Shown one piece after another: positions 43,419-55,191 of a stretch of DNA of 64,000 nt. The notes under the pieces were generated by a model. The model ran no database searches, had not been told where the DNA came from, and worked only from the letters and a program-made list of their open reading frames with translations. A program made the position numbers and the translations under genes. Each line of letters begins with the position of its first letter. Position 1 is the stretch's first letter. The DNA is from Methylobacterium phyllostachyos (GTDB taxonomy: Bacteria > Pseudomonadota > Alphaproteobacteria > Rhizobiales > Beijerinckiaceae), in the NCBI RefSeq assembly GCF_900103445.1, contig NZ_FNHS01000009.1, positions 198,082 to 262,081 of the forward strand, in the 5' to 3' direction.

Positions 43419-44432
43419 TCAGAGCAGTCCGCGCGCCTTGGCGAGATCGACGAGGTCCGTCTGCGGGCGGGCGCCGATGTGCTGGATCACCTCGGCGGCC
43501 GCCAGCGTGCCGAGCCGGGCGCTGGCGACGTTGTCGAGGCCGCGGGCGTGGCCGGCGAGGAACCCGGCCGCGAACAGGTCACCGGCCCCGGTCGTGTCCA
43601 CCACCGCGTGGACCGGGCTCGCCTCGACGGCGCGAACCTCGCCGCCCTGGACCACCAGGGCGCCGTCGGCCGAGCGGGTGACGAGGCCGAGGAGGTGGCG
43701 GCCGCGGGCGTTGCGCTCGTCACGCAGGGCCGCCACGGCGGCCTCGGCATCATCGGTCTGGTAGAGGCTCTGGAGCTCGCCCATGTTGGCGAACAGGATG
43801 TCGATGCTGCCGTCGCGGATCAGACCCAGGAACTCGTCCCGGTAGCGGCCGACGCAGAAGGCGTCCGACAGGGTCAGCGCCACGGCGTTGCCGGCTTGGT
43901 GGGCGATCTGGGCGGCCTTGCGGAACGCGTCCTTGGCCGCCGGCGGATCCCACAGATAGCCTTCGAGGTAGACGACCCGGGCGGACTTCACCAGCGCGTC
44001 GTCGACATCGGCGGGCGAGAGGCCCTGGCAGGCACCGAGATAGGTGCTCATCGTGCGCTCGCCGTCCGGCGTCACCAGGATGAGGCAGCGGGCCGTGGCC
44101 GGCCCCTCGGACGCCGCCGGGACGGTGAAGCCGACGCCGGTGGCCTTCAGGTCGTGGCCGAACAGGGTGCCGAGCTCGTCGTCCCGCACCTTGCCGACGA
44201 AGCCTGTCTTGGCGCCGAGGAGCGCCGCGCCCACGGCGGTGTTCGCCCCCGAGCCGCCCGACACGATCGTCGTCTGACCCATGGCCGCAAACAGCGATTC
44301 CGCCCGCGGCTCGTCGATGAGCTGCATGGCGCCCTTGGTGACGCCCTGATCGGCGAGGAAGGATTCGTCTGCGCGGGCGATCACGTCGACGATCGCGTTG
44401 CCTAGCACGAGGAGATCGAGGGAGGCTGTCAT
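43419..44432 (-). CDS. PfkB-family adenosine kinase
   Basis: A 337-residue PfkB-family sugar/nucleoside kinase. It opens with VLGNAIVDVIARAD and has the substrate segment GGSGANTAVGAALLGAKTGFVGKV, and the catalytic anion-hole motif DTTGAGDLFAAGF near the C-terminus. Close relatives are annotated as adenosine kinases, which salvage adenosine with ATP. The ATG at 44432 was chosen over an in-frame start 12 codons upstream because the family sequence begins there. It is divergent from nothing; the Uma2 gene lies 51 bp upstream on the same strand. Confidence 0.9.
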   Translation of the reverse strand: MTASLDLLVLGNAIVDVIARADESFLADQGVTKGAMQLIDEPRAESLFAAMGQTTIVSGGSGANTAVGAALLGAKTGFVGKVRDDELGTLFGHDLKATGVGFTVPAASEGPATARCLILVTPDGERTMSTYLGACQGLSPADVDDALVKSARVVYLEGYLWDPPAAKDAFRKAAQIAHQAGNAVALTLSDAFCVGRYRDEFLGLIRDGSIDILFANMGELQSLYQTDDAEAAVAALRDERNARGRHLLGLVTRSADGALVVQGGEVRAVEASPVHAVVDTTGAGDLFAAGFLAGHARGLDNVASARLGTLAAAEVIQHIGARPQTDLVDLAKARGLL

Positions 44433-44483
44433 CGGGCGTCCTGATTGGGGTTCGCGCCGCTGTGACATCCGCCTCGGATCGGA

Positions 44484-45068
44484 TCAAGCCGCGGGATCTG
44501 CGGGGGGCGGGAGATCGGCGAAGAGGTCGGCGACGGGCAGGGTCAGGCCGGGTGGGGTGAGGTCGAGGATGCCGTCGGTGGCGATGCGGGTCTCGATCAG
44601 CTCTTCGGCGCCGCGTCGATGATGGATGACCAAGCGCTTGACCGGATCAATCATCAGATAATGCGCCACGCTCGCGAGACTGAAATATCGCGCCAGTTTG
44701 AAGCCTGCATCGACTGAGCGCGTACCCGGCGACTGGACTTCAACGACGATCACGGGATCGGGCACCTCGATGGCCTCAACATCCATCTGTGGCCCGCAAT
44801 ACACGAGGGCATCGGGCTCAAAGGTCGTCGTTCCATCGATGCGGACCGTCATGCCGTCGGGCATCATGTGGCAGCGGCAGCCAGTTCCGGCCGCCGTGAT
44901 CGCCCGTTTCAAGGCCGTTTGTGTCGCGTACTTCACCAGAGCATGTCCGGCCCGTTCCGGCGCCATCGCGAAGACCTCGCCGTCGACCAGTTCGAAGCGC
45001 CCCGGCTGAGCTTCGGCCCAGACCAGGAATGTGTCGACGTCCATCCGTTGCTTCGGCAGTGCGACCAT
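44484..45068 (-). CDS. Uma2 (DUF820) family restriction-endonuclease-fold protein
   Basis: A 194-residue protein of the Uma2/DUF820 family. Its core FEPDALVYCG and PVIVVEVQSPGTRSVDAGFKLARYFSLASVAHYLMID carries the PD-(D/E)xK nuclease pattern (Asp, Glu and an unusual Gln in the third position, with a later Lys). Proteins of this family are abundant in some bacteria and their function is unknown; some sit near toxin or defence genes. The start ATG at 45068 gives the family length; an ATG 31 codons upstream gives nonsense sequence. Confidence 0.8.
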   Translation of the reverse strand: MVALPKQRMDVDTFLVWAEAQPGRFELVDGEVFAMAPERAGHALVKYATQTALKRAITAAGTGCRCHMMPDGMTVRIDGTTTFEPDALVYCGPQMDVEAIEVPDPVIVVEVQSPGTRSVDAGFKLARYFSLASVAHYLMIDPVKRLVIHHRRGAEELIETRIATDGILDLTPPGLTLPVADLFADLPPPADPAA

Positions 45069-45102
45069 GCGCTTAGCGTAACACGATTCGAACCGGCAGA
45101 CC

Positions 45103-46512
45103 TCAGCCGGCGATCTTCTCCAGCGCCACATTCCGCGTCCGCGGGCCGAGGAGGCCAACAAGCAGCCCCGCGGCCAGCATCGCCGCCGAGATGAACAGGA
45201 ACACCCCCGGCGTCCCCGCCTCGCGCAGCACGAAGGCGATGACGAAGCCGGTAAAGATCGCCGAGAACCGGCTCCACGAATACACGAAGCCCACCGCCCG
45301 GGCGCGGATGCCGGTCGGGAACAGCTCGGCCTGATAGGCGTGGAAGCTGTACGACATCACGTTGGAGGCGAGCGTCAGGCCGATGCCGAGCGCCACGATC
45401 GCCTCGACCTCCGTGGTCCGCGCGAAGGCGAGCCCGCAGGCGATGTACACGAGGGCGGCCGCCACGATGACGTGCTTGCGCTCGAACCGGTCGGCGATGA
45501 TAAGACCGATCAGCGGCCCGACCGGGGCGGCGAGCGCGATCAGCGCCGTGTAGGCGAGGCTCGACGTGACCGTGACGCCCTGCGCTACCAAGAGCGTCGG
45601 CACCCAGTTGGCGAAGCCGTAGAAGCCCACGGTCTGGAACACGTTGAACCCGGCCATCATCAGCGCCCGGCGGCGATAGGGCGCCACCCACAGGTCGCGG
45701 AAGGCGCCGCGCGGCTGCACCGGCTCCGGCGCGGCGGGCGCGGGCAGCGGGCGCCCGAATTCCGCGGCGACCTGCGCTTCGAGCTGCCGCAGGACCGCGT
45801 CCGCCTCCGCGAGCCGCACGTGCTCAACGAGCCAGCGCGGACTCTCCGGCAGGCCCGCGCGCAGCCACCAGACCCCAAGGGCTGCCGAGGCGCCGATCAG
45901 CACGACCCAGCGCCAGCCGTCGATGCCCAAAGGGGCGGTCGGGATCAGCAGGTAGGAGAGGAACGCCACCACGGGGACCGCCGTGAAGCCGATGCCCTGG
46001 CACAGGGCGAAGGCGCGGCCGCGCACCGCCTTCGGCACCAGCTCCGAGAGGTAGCTGCCGATCGTCACCATTTCCAGCCCCAGGCCAATCCCGGCAACGA
46101 GCCGCCAGAGGTTGAGCCCGAAGGCCTCATGCTGGCACGCCATCACGAGATTGGCGGCGGTGTAGGCCAGGAGCGACCACATGAAGATCGCCCGGCGCCC
46201 GAACCGGTCGGCGAGCCAGCCGCACAACAGGGTGCCGATGAACAGGCCGGTGAACAGGGCGGCCACGAAGCTCGCGACGCCGCTCGCCCCGAACAGGCCG
46301 GGGGTAGTCGGCGTCAGGATCCCGCCCTTGACCAGACCCGGTGCGACGTAGCCGGTGAACAGCAGATCGTAGAGTTCGAAGAAGAAGCCGAGGCCCAGCA
46401 GCACCACGAGCCGCCAGATCGTGCGCGTGGCGGGCAGCCGGTCGAGGCGCGCGAGGAGGTTGCCGGGATCAAGGGCGTCGGCCGCTCCCGGTCCGTGTGT
46501 CGTGGTGGCCAT
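45103..46512 (-). CDS. MFS transporter (sugar/organic-acid porter group)
   Basis: A 469-residue transporter with about 12 membrane segments. Motif A is seen as GWLADRFGRRAIFMWSL, and the second half repeats it as IIADRFERKHVIV. The layout (long central loop, about residues 215-250) fits the sugar porter/metabolite:H+ symporter groups. The substrate is unknown. The ATG at 46512 was chosen; a short upstream extension is possible. The Uma2 gene follows 34 bp downstream. Confidence 0.88.
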   Translation of the reverse strand: MATTTHGPGAADALDPGNLLARLDRLPATRTIWRLVVLLGLGFFFELYDLLFTGYVAPGLVKGGILTPTTPGLFGASGVASFVAALFTGLFIGTLLCGWLADRFGRRAIFMWSLLAYTAANLVMACQHEAFGLNLWRLVAGIGLGLEMVTIGSYLSELVPKAVRGRAFALCQGIGFTAVPVVAFLSYLLIPTAPLGIDGWRWVVLIGASAALGVWWLRAGLPESPRWLVEHVRLAEADAVLRQLEAQVAAEFGRPLPAPAAPEPVQPRGAFRDLWVAPYRRRALMMAGFNVFQTVGFYGFANWVPTLLVAQGVTVTSSLAYTALIALAAPVGPLIGLIIADRFERKHVIVAAALVYIACGLAFARTTEVEAIVALGIGLTLASNVMSYSFHAYQAELFPTGIRARAVGFVYSWSRFSAIFTGFVIAFVLREAGTPGVFLFISAAMLAAGLLVGLLGPRTRNVALEKIAG

Positions 46513-46764
46513 ATGCGCGTGCTCTGCCCGTATCCGGCTCCGGGCCGTATCCTCGGCCACTCGCCCGGAACAGCGCCGCCCGCAAGGGCCGGGGCGTCGA
46601 TCGGGTGTTCGCCAGGAGCGGTCGCACCGGAGGCGGTGGCGTCGATATCGGCCGCGGGCGGTTAAAATTTGCGCTGAACAAGGGTGGCTTTGGGCAGGGC
46701 GGATGCAGCGTCCTGCACCGCCGTAGTTAGGAATTCAGGTTTATCGCTGCGTCTGGGCCGAAGC

Positions 46765-48495
46765 ATGGGCGGAACCGTTACCGAGGAGACAGCCGAGGCC
46801 GTGCTGGTCGAGGCGTTGAACGGCGTGAGCACGCTGCTGCACTATGCGGCGCAGGCCAACGGACAAGCCGGCAGCTTCACCCGGGAGATCCGGCGTCAGA
46901 GTTCCGGTGTCGAGGCATCGCTTGCGGCCACGCGGGATAGTGTCGGGCGCGACACGGCTGCCCGCACCGCAGCCGATCTGCGCAACTTGCTGGTCGGCGC
47001 AGTGGCGGACGCCATGCGGGTCGTCACGTCGGAGATGCAGCGCATCGCGGAGCGGATCGACGCCAAGGCGTCCGAGGCAGGGCGGCTGGTCGCGATGATC
47101 GATCAGATCGGTGCCACGATCCGGCTGCTGTCGCTCAATGCGACGATCGAGGCAGCGCGGGCCGGAGCCGAGGGCCGCGGCTTCGCCGTCGTGGCCATGG
47201 AGGTCCGGGACCTCGCCAACCGGACCCGGGAGAGTGCCCGCACCGCCGCGACGGTCATCGATTTCTCGGACGTGCGCGCCGAGCTCGAAGCCCTGCGTCA
47301 GTCGACCGATCATGCCCTCGACGACCTCGGCGGGGTGGTACGGGTGACCTCCGACCGGATCGAGACGTTGCTCGGCACCGTCGGCGGCGAGCTGGCCGCG
47401 ATCAGCGCCAGCAACGCCTCGATCAACGAGGCACTCGCCGCGATGCAGGGTTGCCTCGACCGCACGGAAGCGAAGACCGCGCGGGCCACAGCGCTCGTCG
47501 GGGATGTCGCGACGGCCGTCTCGGGCGGGCCGACGCCCGATCCGGTCCGGTATGGCCTTGCGCGCCTGCCGGCCCACTACGACCGGCTCGACGCTGTGCT
47601 GGCCCGGGGGCGCCTGCGCATCGCGGTCGAACCCGATTTCAAGGGGCTGTCCTTCCGCCAGTCTGCGGGCGGCCCATTGGTCGGGCTCGACATCGACTAC
47701 GCCACCGCCTTCAGCCGCTACCTCGGGGTCGAGGCGCAGTTCGTCGAATGCCCCTGGGACCAGTGTACGGAACTCCTGGCCGTGGGCCGCGGCCCGGGCG
47801 ACCCGCCTGTCGATATCGTCTGGTCGGCCCTGCCGCCGAGCGCGGCGTTCACGGGCATCGCCTATTCGCGCGCCTACAGCTACCTGCACTATGTCCTCGC
47901 CCGCCGGGCGGGCGACACCCGCATCCGCACGCTTGCCGATCTGGAGGGGCGCACCCTCGGGATCATCAACGATCCGAGTGCATACGCCACCCTGGAGGCG
48001 GCAGGCCTGCGCTGGGCGCAGCACCTGGGCGCCGCCGGGCCGCGCCTTGCCACCCTGGGCAGCCTGATCGCGATGACCGATCAGGGCCGCATCCATGACG
48101 CCCTCGCCGGGGGCGCGGTGGATGCCTTCGCGGTGGATGCGCCGATCATGCATTGGGCCTGCACCCATCCGGATAGCCCCTGGTGCGGGCGTATCGAGAT
48201 CCTCCCGGGCAACATCGCCGCGGCGCCTTGGTATTATGCGGCGGCCACGGCCGATCACTCCTCCGCCTGCCGCCTGCTCATGGCGGCCGACGCCTTCATC
48301 GCGGGCTTCGTCAACACCCGGGAGCGGGCGGAGATCGAGCGGATGTGGCAGGGCGGGATCATCGCGGGCACGCACGGCTATCGCGACGAGCCCGGAGGCC
48401 TGCGCGGCGCAAGCGAACTCGCTGTCGCCTACCGCGCCGTCACCGGACGGGACCCGGTCCTTCCCCATGACCTCGTCGGGCGCCGGGTCGCGTGA
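46765..48495 (+). CDS. soluble MCP signalling domain fused to a C-terminal amino-acid-binding domain
   Basis: A 576-residue protein with no membrane segment. Residues about 20-250 are a helical methyl-accepting chemotaxis domain with the conserved hairpin [27 protein letters not shown] (cited 121-147). Residues about 282-545 are a SBP_bac_3-type binding domain opening [16 protein letters not shown] and containing [11 protein letters not shown] and [11 protein letters not shown]. In typical receptors and binding proteins the sensor is periplasmic; here it is C-terminal and predicted cytoplasmic. An internal-metabolite receptor is inferred. The ATG at 46765 was chosen because the sequence upstream is not MCP-like. 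It is convergent with glutaminase. Confidence 0.85.
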   Translation: MGGTVTEETAEAVLVEALNGVSTLLHYAAQANGQAGSFTREIRRQSSGVEASLAATRDSVGRDTAARTAADLRNLLVGAVADAMRVVTSEMQRIAERIDAKASEAGRLVAMIDQIGATIRLLSLNATIEAARAGAEGRGFAVVAMEVRDLANRTRESARTAATVIDFSDVRAELEALRQSTDHALDDLGGVVRVTSDRIETLLGTVGGELAAISASNASINEALAAMQGCLDRTEAKTARATALVGDVATAVSGGPTPDPVRYGLARLPAHYDRLDAVLARGRLRIAVEPDFKGLSFRQSAGGPLVGLDIDYATAFSRYLGVEAQFVECPWDQCTELLAVGRGPGDPPVDIVWSALPPSAAFTGIAYSRAYSYLHYVLARRAGDTRIRTLADLEGRTLGIINDPSAYATLEAAGLRWAQHLGAAGPRLATLGSLIAMTDQGRIHDALAGGAVDAFAVDAPIMHWACTHPDSPWCGRIEILPGNIAAAPWYYAAATADHSSACRLLMAADAFIAGFVNTRERAEIERMWQGGIIAGTHGYRDEPGGLRGASELAVAYRAVTGRDPVLPHDLVGRRVA

Positions 48496-48580
48496 TCGGC
48501 GCTTCCGGGACCAGCACCCGAGTCTCGGCTATCTTGCGTCGTCTTGCGCCGAACCGGTGTCCACTCCGGCCGGGCGCGCT

Positions 48581-49510
48581 CTAAGCCCCGAACACCGACC
48601 AGCCCATGCGCTGTGTCAGGCGCTCCAGAGCGATACGGCCGAGATGGGAGTTGCCGGCGGCGTCGAGGCCCGGCGACCAGACCGCGATCGAGGCTTTTCC
48701 GGGCGCCACCGCCAGGATACCGCCGCCGACGCCGCTCTTGCCCGGCAGGCCGACCCGATAGGCGAACTCGCCCGAGCCGTCGTAATGGCCGCAGGTCAGC
48801 ATGATCGCGTTGATGCGGCGCGCCCGCTCGGCCGAGACCACCGAGTGTCCGGTCGTGGGGTTCATGCCGTTATGGGCCAGGAACCGCCCGGCGGCGGCGA
48901 GCTGGCGGCAGGTCATCGCGATGGCGCAATGGTGGAAGTAGACGCCGAGCGTGTAGTCCACCGGATTGTCGATGACCCCGAAGGACTTCATGTAGTTGGC
49001 GAGCGCGGTGTTGCGGAAGCCGGTGCGCTTCTCGGAGGCCGCCACCCGCTCGTCGATCGTGATGCTGGGATCCTGGGCCAGGAACTGCATGAAGCGCAGG
49101 ATCTCGCCCAAAGCCTCGCGCGGCTCGTGGCCCGAGAGGATCAGGTCGGTCACCGCGATGGCGCCGGCATTGATGAACGGGTTGCGCGGCACCCCGCGCT
49201 CCCGCTCCAGCTGGACGATGGAGTTGAACGGGTTGCCGGACGGCTCGCGACCGACCCGCTTCCACAACCGGTCGCCGGCCATGCCGAGCGCGAGGGTCAG
49301 GGTGAAGACCTTCGAGACGCTCTGGATCGAGAACGGCGTCTCACTGTCGCCGCCCGTGAAGGCTTGCCCCTCCGCGTCGATCACCGCGATGCCGAATTTC
49401 TTCGGGTCGATACGGGCGAGTTCGGGGATGTAGTCCGCGACAGCGCCCCGGTCGGAGCGCTCGGTCATCTCCTCGGAGATCTCCCGGATGACGTGGGCGA
49501 GGTCGGGCAC
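48581..49510 (-). CDS. glsA: glutaminase A
   Basis: A 309-residue serine-dependent glutaminase, which deamidates glutamine to glutamate and ammonia. It has the beta-lactamase-like SxxK motif (SVSK), the VNINAGAI-like segment [15 protein letters not shown]-like FHHCAI and the C-terminal [11 protein letters not shown]. The GTG at 49510 gives the usual length; the frame extends upstream but only with non-family residues. It is convergent with the chemoreceptor fusion gene, whose binding domain resembles amino-acid-binding proteins. Confidence 0.93.
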   Translation of the reverse strand: MPDLAHVIREISEEMTERSDRGAVADYIPELARIDPKKFGIAVIDAEGQAFTGGDSETPFSIQSVSKVFTLTLALGMAGDRLWKRVGREPSGNPFNSIVQLERERGVPRNPFINAGAIAVTDLILSGHEPREALGEILRFMQFLAQDPSITIDERVAASEKRTGFRNTALANYMKSFGVIDNPVDYTLGVYFHHCAIAMTCRQLAAAGRFLAHNGMNPTTGHSVVSAERARRINAIMLTCGHYDGSGEFAYRVGLPGKSGVGGGILAVAPGKASIAVWSPGLDAAGNSHLGRIALERLTQRMGWSVFGA

Positions 49511-49744
49511 GGTTGGGCTCAGGGTCGGGATGCCTCGCCCGCGGGCCGGGCCGCGCCGGCGATGCAAGGTCCGGTCCGCGTCGGGCGCGAAGTTTGCGAC
49601 GCTTTAGCAGCGCGGTTGGGGTGAGGGAACCGCGGGATTGGGGTGGGAGGCAACAGGAGGAACTGCGGGTTTACCCTCCACCTCGGCGGGCTACCGGCTA
49701 CACAGGTTTGAAGCATGCAGGTGGTGTCGAAGCGCGACAGGCCA

Positions 49745-49764
49745 CCTCTCCCGCACGGGAGAGG
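49745..49764. repeat. short perfect palindrome
   Basis: CCTCTCCCG-CA-CGGGAGAGG is a perfect 9-bp palindrome in the 361-bp gene-free stretch 49511-49871. Similar short palindromes of GGGAGAGG type are dispersed in Methylobacterium genomes; a comparable but imperfect one occurs at 31288-31312, overlapping the udgX start. Nothing else supported is seen in this stretch. Confidence 0.55.
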
Positions 49765-49871
49765 GGACCCGCGCACCGTCAAGCTGACGGATGCGCTCGT
49801 CGAGATCGCAAACCTTGCAGCCTGCAAAAGGAAGGGCGCGTGGGCATCCGACTCGTTTAATCCACGCAAGC

Positions 49872-51653
<1,782 letters not shown>

Positions 51654-51901
51654 TCCGTATTCGCGCGGCTCTGGCTTACGGGCAAGGCGGAGTGCAGCGC
51701 GGACGCAGTCGAACCCGCAGCGGCAACGCGAGAGCGTTGCCATATGTTGCACCGGTCCGCACCTCCCGTGCGCTTTTATCCGTCAAACCTGAACACCGCT
51801 TGAGCGGTGTGGAAACGTCCAAGCGAATCCGATGCCGCGGTGCCCTGAGCCGGGACATGCGCTCCTGCGCCGAACCGGCAGCCGCTCCGTCGAAGCACGC
51901 C

Positions 51902-53284
51902 CTAGGCCGCGCGCTCCGCAGGATCAGCCCCGGGCTGACGGGTTTCAGGCATGATCAACGCCACCAGCATGAAGGCCGCGAAGCCCACGCAGGCCAGCCC
52001 CAGGAAGGCGCTGTGGCTGCCGAGGCGGTCGGCCATCACGCCGGCGAGCGACGTGGACAGGGCGGCGCCGATGCCCATGGCGGTGCCGACCGCGCCGAGG
52101 GCGAGGTTGAAGCGCCCGGTCCCACGGGTGAGGTCCGAGACGATGAGCGGCACCATTACGCCGAGGACTGAGGCCGAGATCCCGTCGAGCACCTGGATGG
52201 CGACGAGGCCGTAGGGGTTGGTGGTGTAGGCGAGCATCAGGCCGCGCACCGGCAATGCGCCGAAGCCGAACAGCAGCACCGGGTAGCGGCCGAACCGCTC
52301 GGCCGCGCGCCCGACCGCGGGGGCGCTGACCGCCAGCACCGCCTGCGGGACCATGATGCAGGCAGCCACCAGGGCGGTTGCGGTCTCACTCGCCCGGAGC
52401 GTCAGGACGCTGCCGACCAGCGGCAGCATCGCGGCATTGGCGAGGAAGAACAGCACCATGCAGGCCGAGAAGCACAGGAGCCCGCGGTTGGTGAGCAGCG
52501 AGCGGATGCCGTCCTGACCGGCGGCGCGGGGCGCTTCTGGACGTGCCGGCTCCGCGAACACTCCGGAATCGATGTCCCCGGCGCGGATGCGTGCCAGTGC
52601 GATCACCGTGGGGATGCCGAGCGCTGCCGTCAGGTAGAACACCGCCCCGTTCGACAGGTAATAGCCGATGGCGCCCATCCCGGCAGCGCCGAGCGCGTTG
52701 CCCAGCGCCGCGAAGCTCGCGTTGCGGCCGAGGCGCTCGCCGGCTTGCGCACGCCCGACGAGGCCGATGCTGATCGCCGCGATGGCCGGCGTCAGCACGC
52801 AGCTCGCCGCCGAATGTGCCGCCATCGCCAGCAGGACCACCAGAAAGCTCGGCCACACCGCGAGTGCGAAGGCGCTGCCCGCGATGCCGATCACCGCCAC
52901 CGCGGCCGCGAAGCGCTTCGAGCGGACCACGTCGACGAAGGCTCCGCCCGGCACTTGGCCCAGCAGGGCGACGAGGCTGCCCACGGTGAGGGCGAAGCCG
53001 ATATCCGACTGGGTCCACTTGGCCTGCGAGAAGTAGACGGCCAGGAACGGCCCGAACCCGGTCTGCAGGTTGGCGACGAAGAACGCGAAGGCGTCGAGCC
53101 CGTAGCGGCTCGCCGACGAGATCCGGCGCTCGCCGACGGAGGTCCCGGCCACTGGTGACGGCTCGCGCGGGAACTCGGCCCCCTGGTCCTTCAGGCGCAT
53201 GGCGCGCGCGCGGATGTCCTGCCGGGGCATCTCGCGCTCGCGGGGGGAGACAGCGGTTCGTACCTTCAATCGGGCCACCGTCAT
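51902..53284 (-). CDS. MFS transporter
   Basis: A 460-residue MFS protein with about 12 helices, motif A seen as VPGGAFVDVVRSKRFA and a repeated GVMADRLGSHSAF in the second half. Efflux is likely; the substrate is unknown. The N-terminus before the first helix is unusually long and basic (about 55 residues). The start ATG at 53284 overlaps the stop of the PRC-barrel gene as ATGA, so the two are probably coupled; ATG at 53230 is another possible start. Confidence 0.86.
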   Translation of the reverse strand: MTVARLKVRTAVSPREREMPRQDIRARAMRLKDQGAEFPREPSPVAGTSVGERRISSASRYGLDAFAFFVANLQTGFGPFLAVYFSQAKWTQSDIGFALTVGSLVALLGQVPGGAFVDVVRSKRFAAAVAVIGIAGSAFALAVWPSFLVVLLAMAAHSAASCVLTPAIAAISIGLVGRAQAGERLGRNASFAALGNALGAAGMGAIGYYLSNGAVFYLTAALGIPTVIALARIRAGDIDSGVFAEPARPEAPRAAGQDGIRSLLTNRGLLCFSACMVLFFLANAAMLPLVGSVLTLRASETATALVAACIMVPQAVLAVSAPAVGRAAERFGRYPVLLFGFGALPVRGLMLAYTTNPYGLVAIQVLDGISASVLGVMVPLIVSDLTRGTGRFNLALGAVGTAMGIGAALSTSLAGVMADRLGSHSAFLGLACVGFAAFMLVALIMPETRQPGADPAERAA

Positions 53285-53997
53285 CTATCCGGAGCCTTCT
53301 CCGGCGGTGCGGCGGGCGGGGTCTGGCCCGTGGAAGCGGGGGGTGTCGGAGAGGCGACGGGGGGCGCCGGGTTGGCCGCGGGAGCGGCGGCCGGGGCGGC
53401 AGGCGAGGCCGCGGGCGCGGCGGCCTGATCGCCCTCGGCCGCGGGTGCGGCGGGGCTCGCGGGGCCCAGGACCACGATCGGCTCGCCCGCCTTGTACTCC
53501 GGCGACACGCGGACCTGATTGCGCGTCAGCGCGACCGACAGCTTGCGCTCCTTGCCGCCGTCCGAGCTGAAGCGCAGGGCGCGCCAGTCGACCGCGATCT
53601 TGCGGGTGCCGACCCCGAGGAAGCCGCCGAAATCGATGATCGCCGCCCGCGGGTGACCCTCCTTGTCGATGATGATGTCGATGACCCGACCCAGCTCGTC
53701 GCCCTGGGCGCTGCGCACGCTGCGGCCGAGCAGGCTCTCGTAATCCTGCGTGTCGAGAACCGTGGCGGGCGTGCCCTGCTGCTGCTGCGCCGGGGTCTGG
53801 GCCGCCGCGGCCGGCGCCGGGGCGGGCGAGGCCGGGGCGGGCGAGGCCGGGTTGGTCGCAGGAGGAGCCGGATTCGCCGCAGGTGCCTGGGGCGATGCTT
53901 GGCCGGGCGCGCTCTCGCTCCCGCTCGCCTGCACCGCCGCCCCCGACGCCCAGAGGGCGAGCGTCACGGCCGCGATCATCCGGTTGGTTCTGAACAC
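53281..53997 (-). CDS. exported PRC-barrel domain protein with Ala/Pro-rich flanks
   Basis: A 238-residue protein starting with GTG at 53997, chosen because GAGGA lies just upstream and the hydrophobic signal segment (IAAVTLALWASGAAV) begins there. The mature part has low-complexity Ala/Pro stretches on both sides of a PRC-barrel domain (about residues 75-160) with LLGRSVRSAQGDELGRVIDIIIDKEG and the GGFLGVGTRKIAV segment. PRC-barrel proteins act in photosynthetic reaction centres, RNA processing and stress; here a periplasmic or surface role is inferred from the signal. It is translationally coupled to the MFS gene and resembles the shorter PRC protein at 54715-55077. Confidence 0.85.
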   Translation of the reverse strand: MFRTNRMIAAVTLALWASGAAVQASGSESAPGQASPQAPAANPAPPATNPASPAPASPAPAPAAAAQTPAQQQQGTPATVLDTQDYESLLGRSVRSAQGDELGRVIDIIIDKEGHPRAAIIDFGGFLGVGTRKIAVDWRALRFSSDGGKERKLSVALTRNQVRVSPEYKAGEPIVVLGPASPAAPAAEGDQAAAPAASPAAPAAAPAANPAPPVASPTPPASTGQTPPAAPPEKAPDR

Positions 53998-54280
53998 GCT
54001 TCGTCCTCTGAGGAAGGGCCGGGCCGAGCCGGCACGCCGGCGCGGTTCCGCCTGCGGATCGCCGTCGTGCCGCAGGACCTGGGCGAAGTTATGGATCCCA
54101 TCAGCCGCGTCGCAAGGTTCGGGCAAGGTTCAAGGAAGGTTTGGTTCCGCACCCTTGCCGGGACGGCCGTGGCGGTCGCGGGGACGGTGTCTGGTTTTCG
54201 CCGCATCCCCGGAGTAGAGAACGGCCCATAAGTCACGCGAGCCGCGGGCAGCACCGCGGCCTTGTTTCGAGGACCACACG

Positions 54281-54688
54281 ATGCCGATCCTCCCCTCGTC
54301 GAGCTGCCCCGCCCTGCGCGGCCTCGCGCTGGGCGCCGCCCTGTCCGGACTTGTGGCCGGCTGTCAGGCGCTTGGAGGTGGGGGCGGCGTGATGCCGGCC
54401 TCCGATGTCGGGCTCCCGCCCTCCATGCGGGACGCGCTGCCGAACCGGCAGGCCCGCAACGCCGCCGTCGATGCCGACGGCCAGCCGCTCCAGACCGCGC
54501 CGACGAAGCAGCTCGCCATCCCGAAGGCCGCCGGCAGCGCGACGCGGTCCGCGGATTCGGGTGAGCGGCGCATCCGGCGCGAGGATCTCGACGGCGGCAA
54601 CGGCGCGGTCGGGGCCGGGACCAGCAGCGGTTCGATGGGGCCGACGATGGCGCCCGGCGGCAGCGTCGGCCTCGGCGGGAAGTTCTGA
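54281..54688 (+). CDS. small hypothetical lipoprotein
   Basis: A 135-residue protein with a lipoprotein signal: the hydrophobic segment ends with the lipobox LVAGC (residues about 24-28). The mature part is hydrophilic and low in structure, rich in Gly, Ala, Arg and Ser, and has no recognisable domain. GAGGA precedes the ATG. It is divergent from the PRC-barrel gene at 53281 and convergent with the PRC-barrel gene at 54715. Confidence 0.75.
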   Translation: MPILPSSSCPALRGLALGAALSGLVAGCQALGGGGGVMPASDVGLPPSMRDALPNRQARNAAVDADGQPLQTAPTKQLAIPKAAGSATRSADSGERRIRREDLDGGNGAVGAGTSSGSMGPTMAPGGSVGLGGKF

Positions 54689-54714
54689 CGATCCGCGAAC
54701 CCGCGTCGGTCGAC

Positions 54715-55077
54715 CTAGCCCACGGCCTCATTCGGAGCGCCCGCGAGGACGCCGGGATCGATGTCGACCACGTAGCCGCCGAGTTCCGGGCTGTAGGTCA
54801 GGGCCTTCCAGGGCAGCGGGTGATGGGTCTCGCCGAGGCCCAGGAAACCGCCGAACGCCAGCACCGCGTAGGCAACCTGCCCGGAAAGCTTGTCCACCAT
54901 GATCGTGTGGATGGCACCGAGATGGCGGCCGGTCTGGTCGTAGACCGCCGCGCCCTCGACCTTGTTGGTGGCGATCAGCCGGGCGGTCTCATCGATGGCG
55001 ATGCCCTCGCCGGTGGGATCGAGCTCTAGAGTCCCGGGCTTTCTGACGGCGCGTTCGTTGGGCAGGTCTGTCGGCAT
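54715..55077 (-). CDS. PRC-barrel domain protein
   Basis: A 120-residue protein made almost entirely of one PRC-barrel domain: KVEGAAVYDQTGRHLGAIHTIMVDKLSGQVAYAVLAFGGFLGLGE, then the HPLPWKALTY stretch. The core is similar to the larger PRC protein nearby. No signal peptide is seen, so it is probably cytoplasmic. Small PRC-barrel proteins of this type are common in Methylobacterium and are often stress-induced; that is an inference. Confidence 0.88.
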   Translation of the reverse strand: MPTDLPNERAVRKPGTLELDPTGEGIAIDETARLIATNKVEGAAVYDQTGRHLGAIHTIMVDKLSGQVAYAVLAFGGFLGLGETHHPLPWKALTYSPELGGYVVDIDPGVLAGAPNEAVG

Positions 55078-55191
55078 GGTCGCTCCCGGTCGTTGGATGC
55101 GGGACTTTCCGCACCCTGTTGCTCGTCAGAACCAAGAGGGAGGCGGGAGACCGGTTCCACGCACCGGGCGTCGGGCATGGGTGTCTCCCGC

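Noticed and set aside
45340..46665. A 441-codon open frame on the plus strand
   Set aside because: It is antisense to an MFS transporter with clear motif A sequences; the frame reads as Arg/Gly/His-rich filler.
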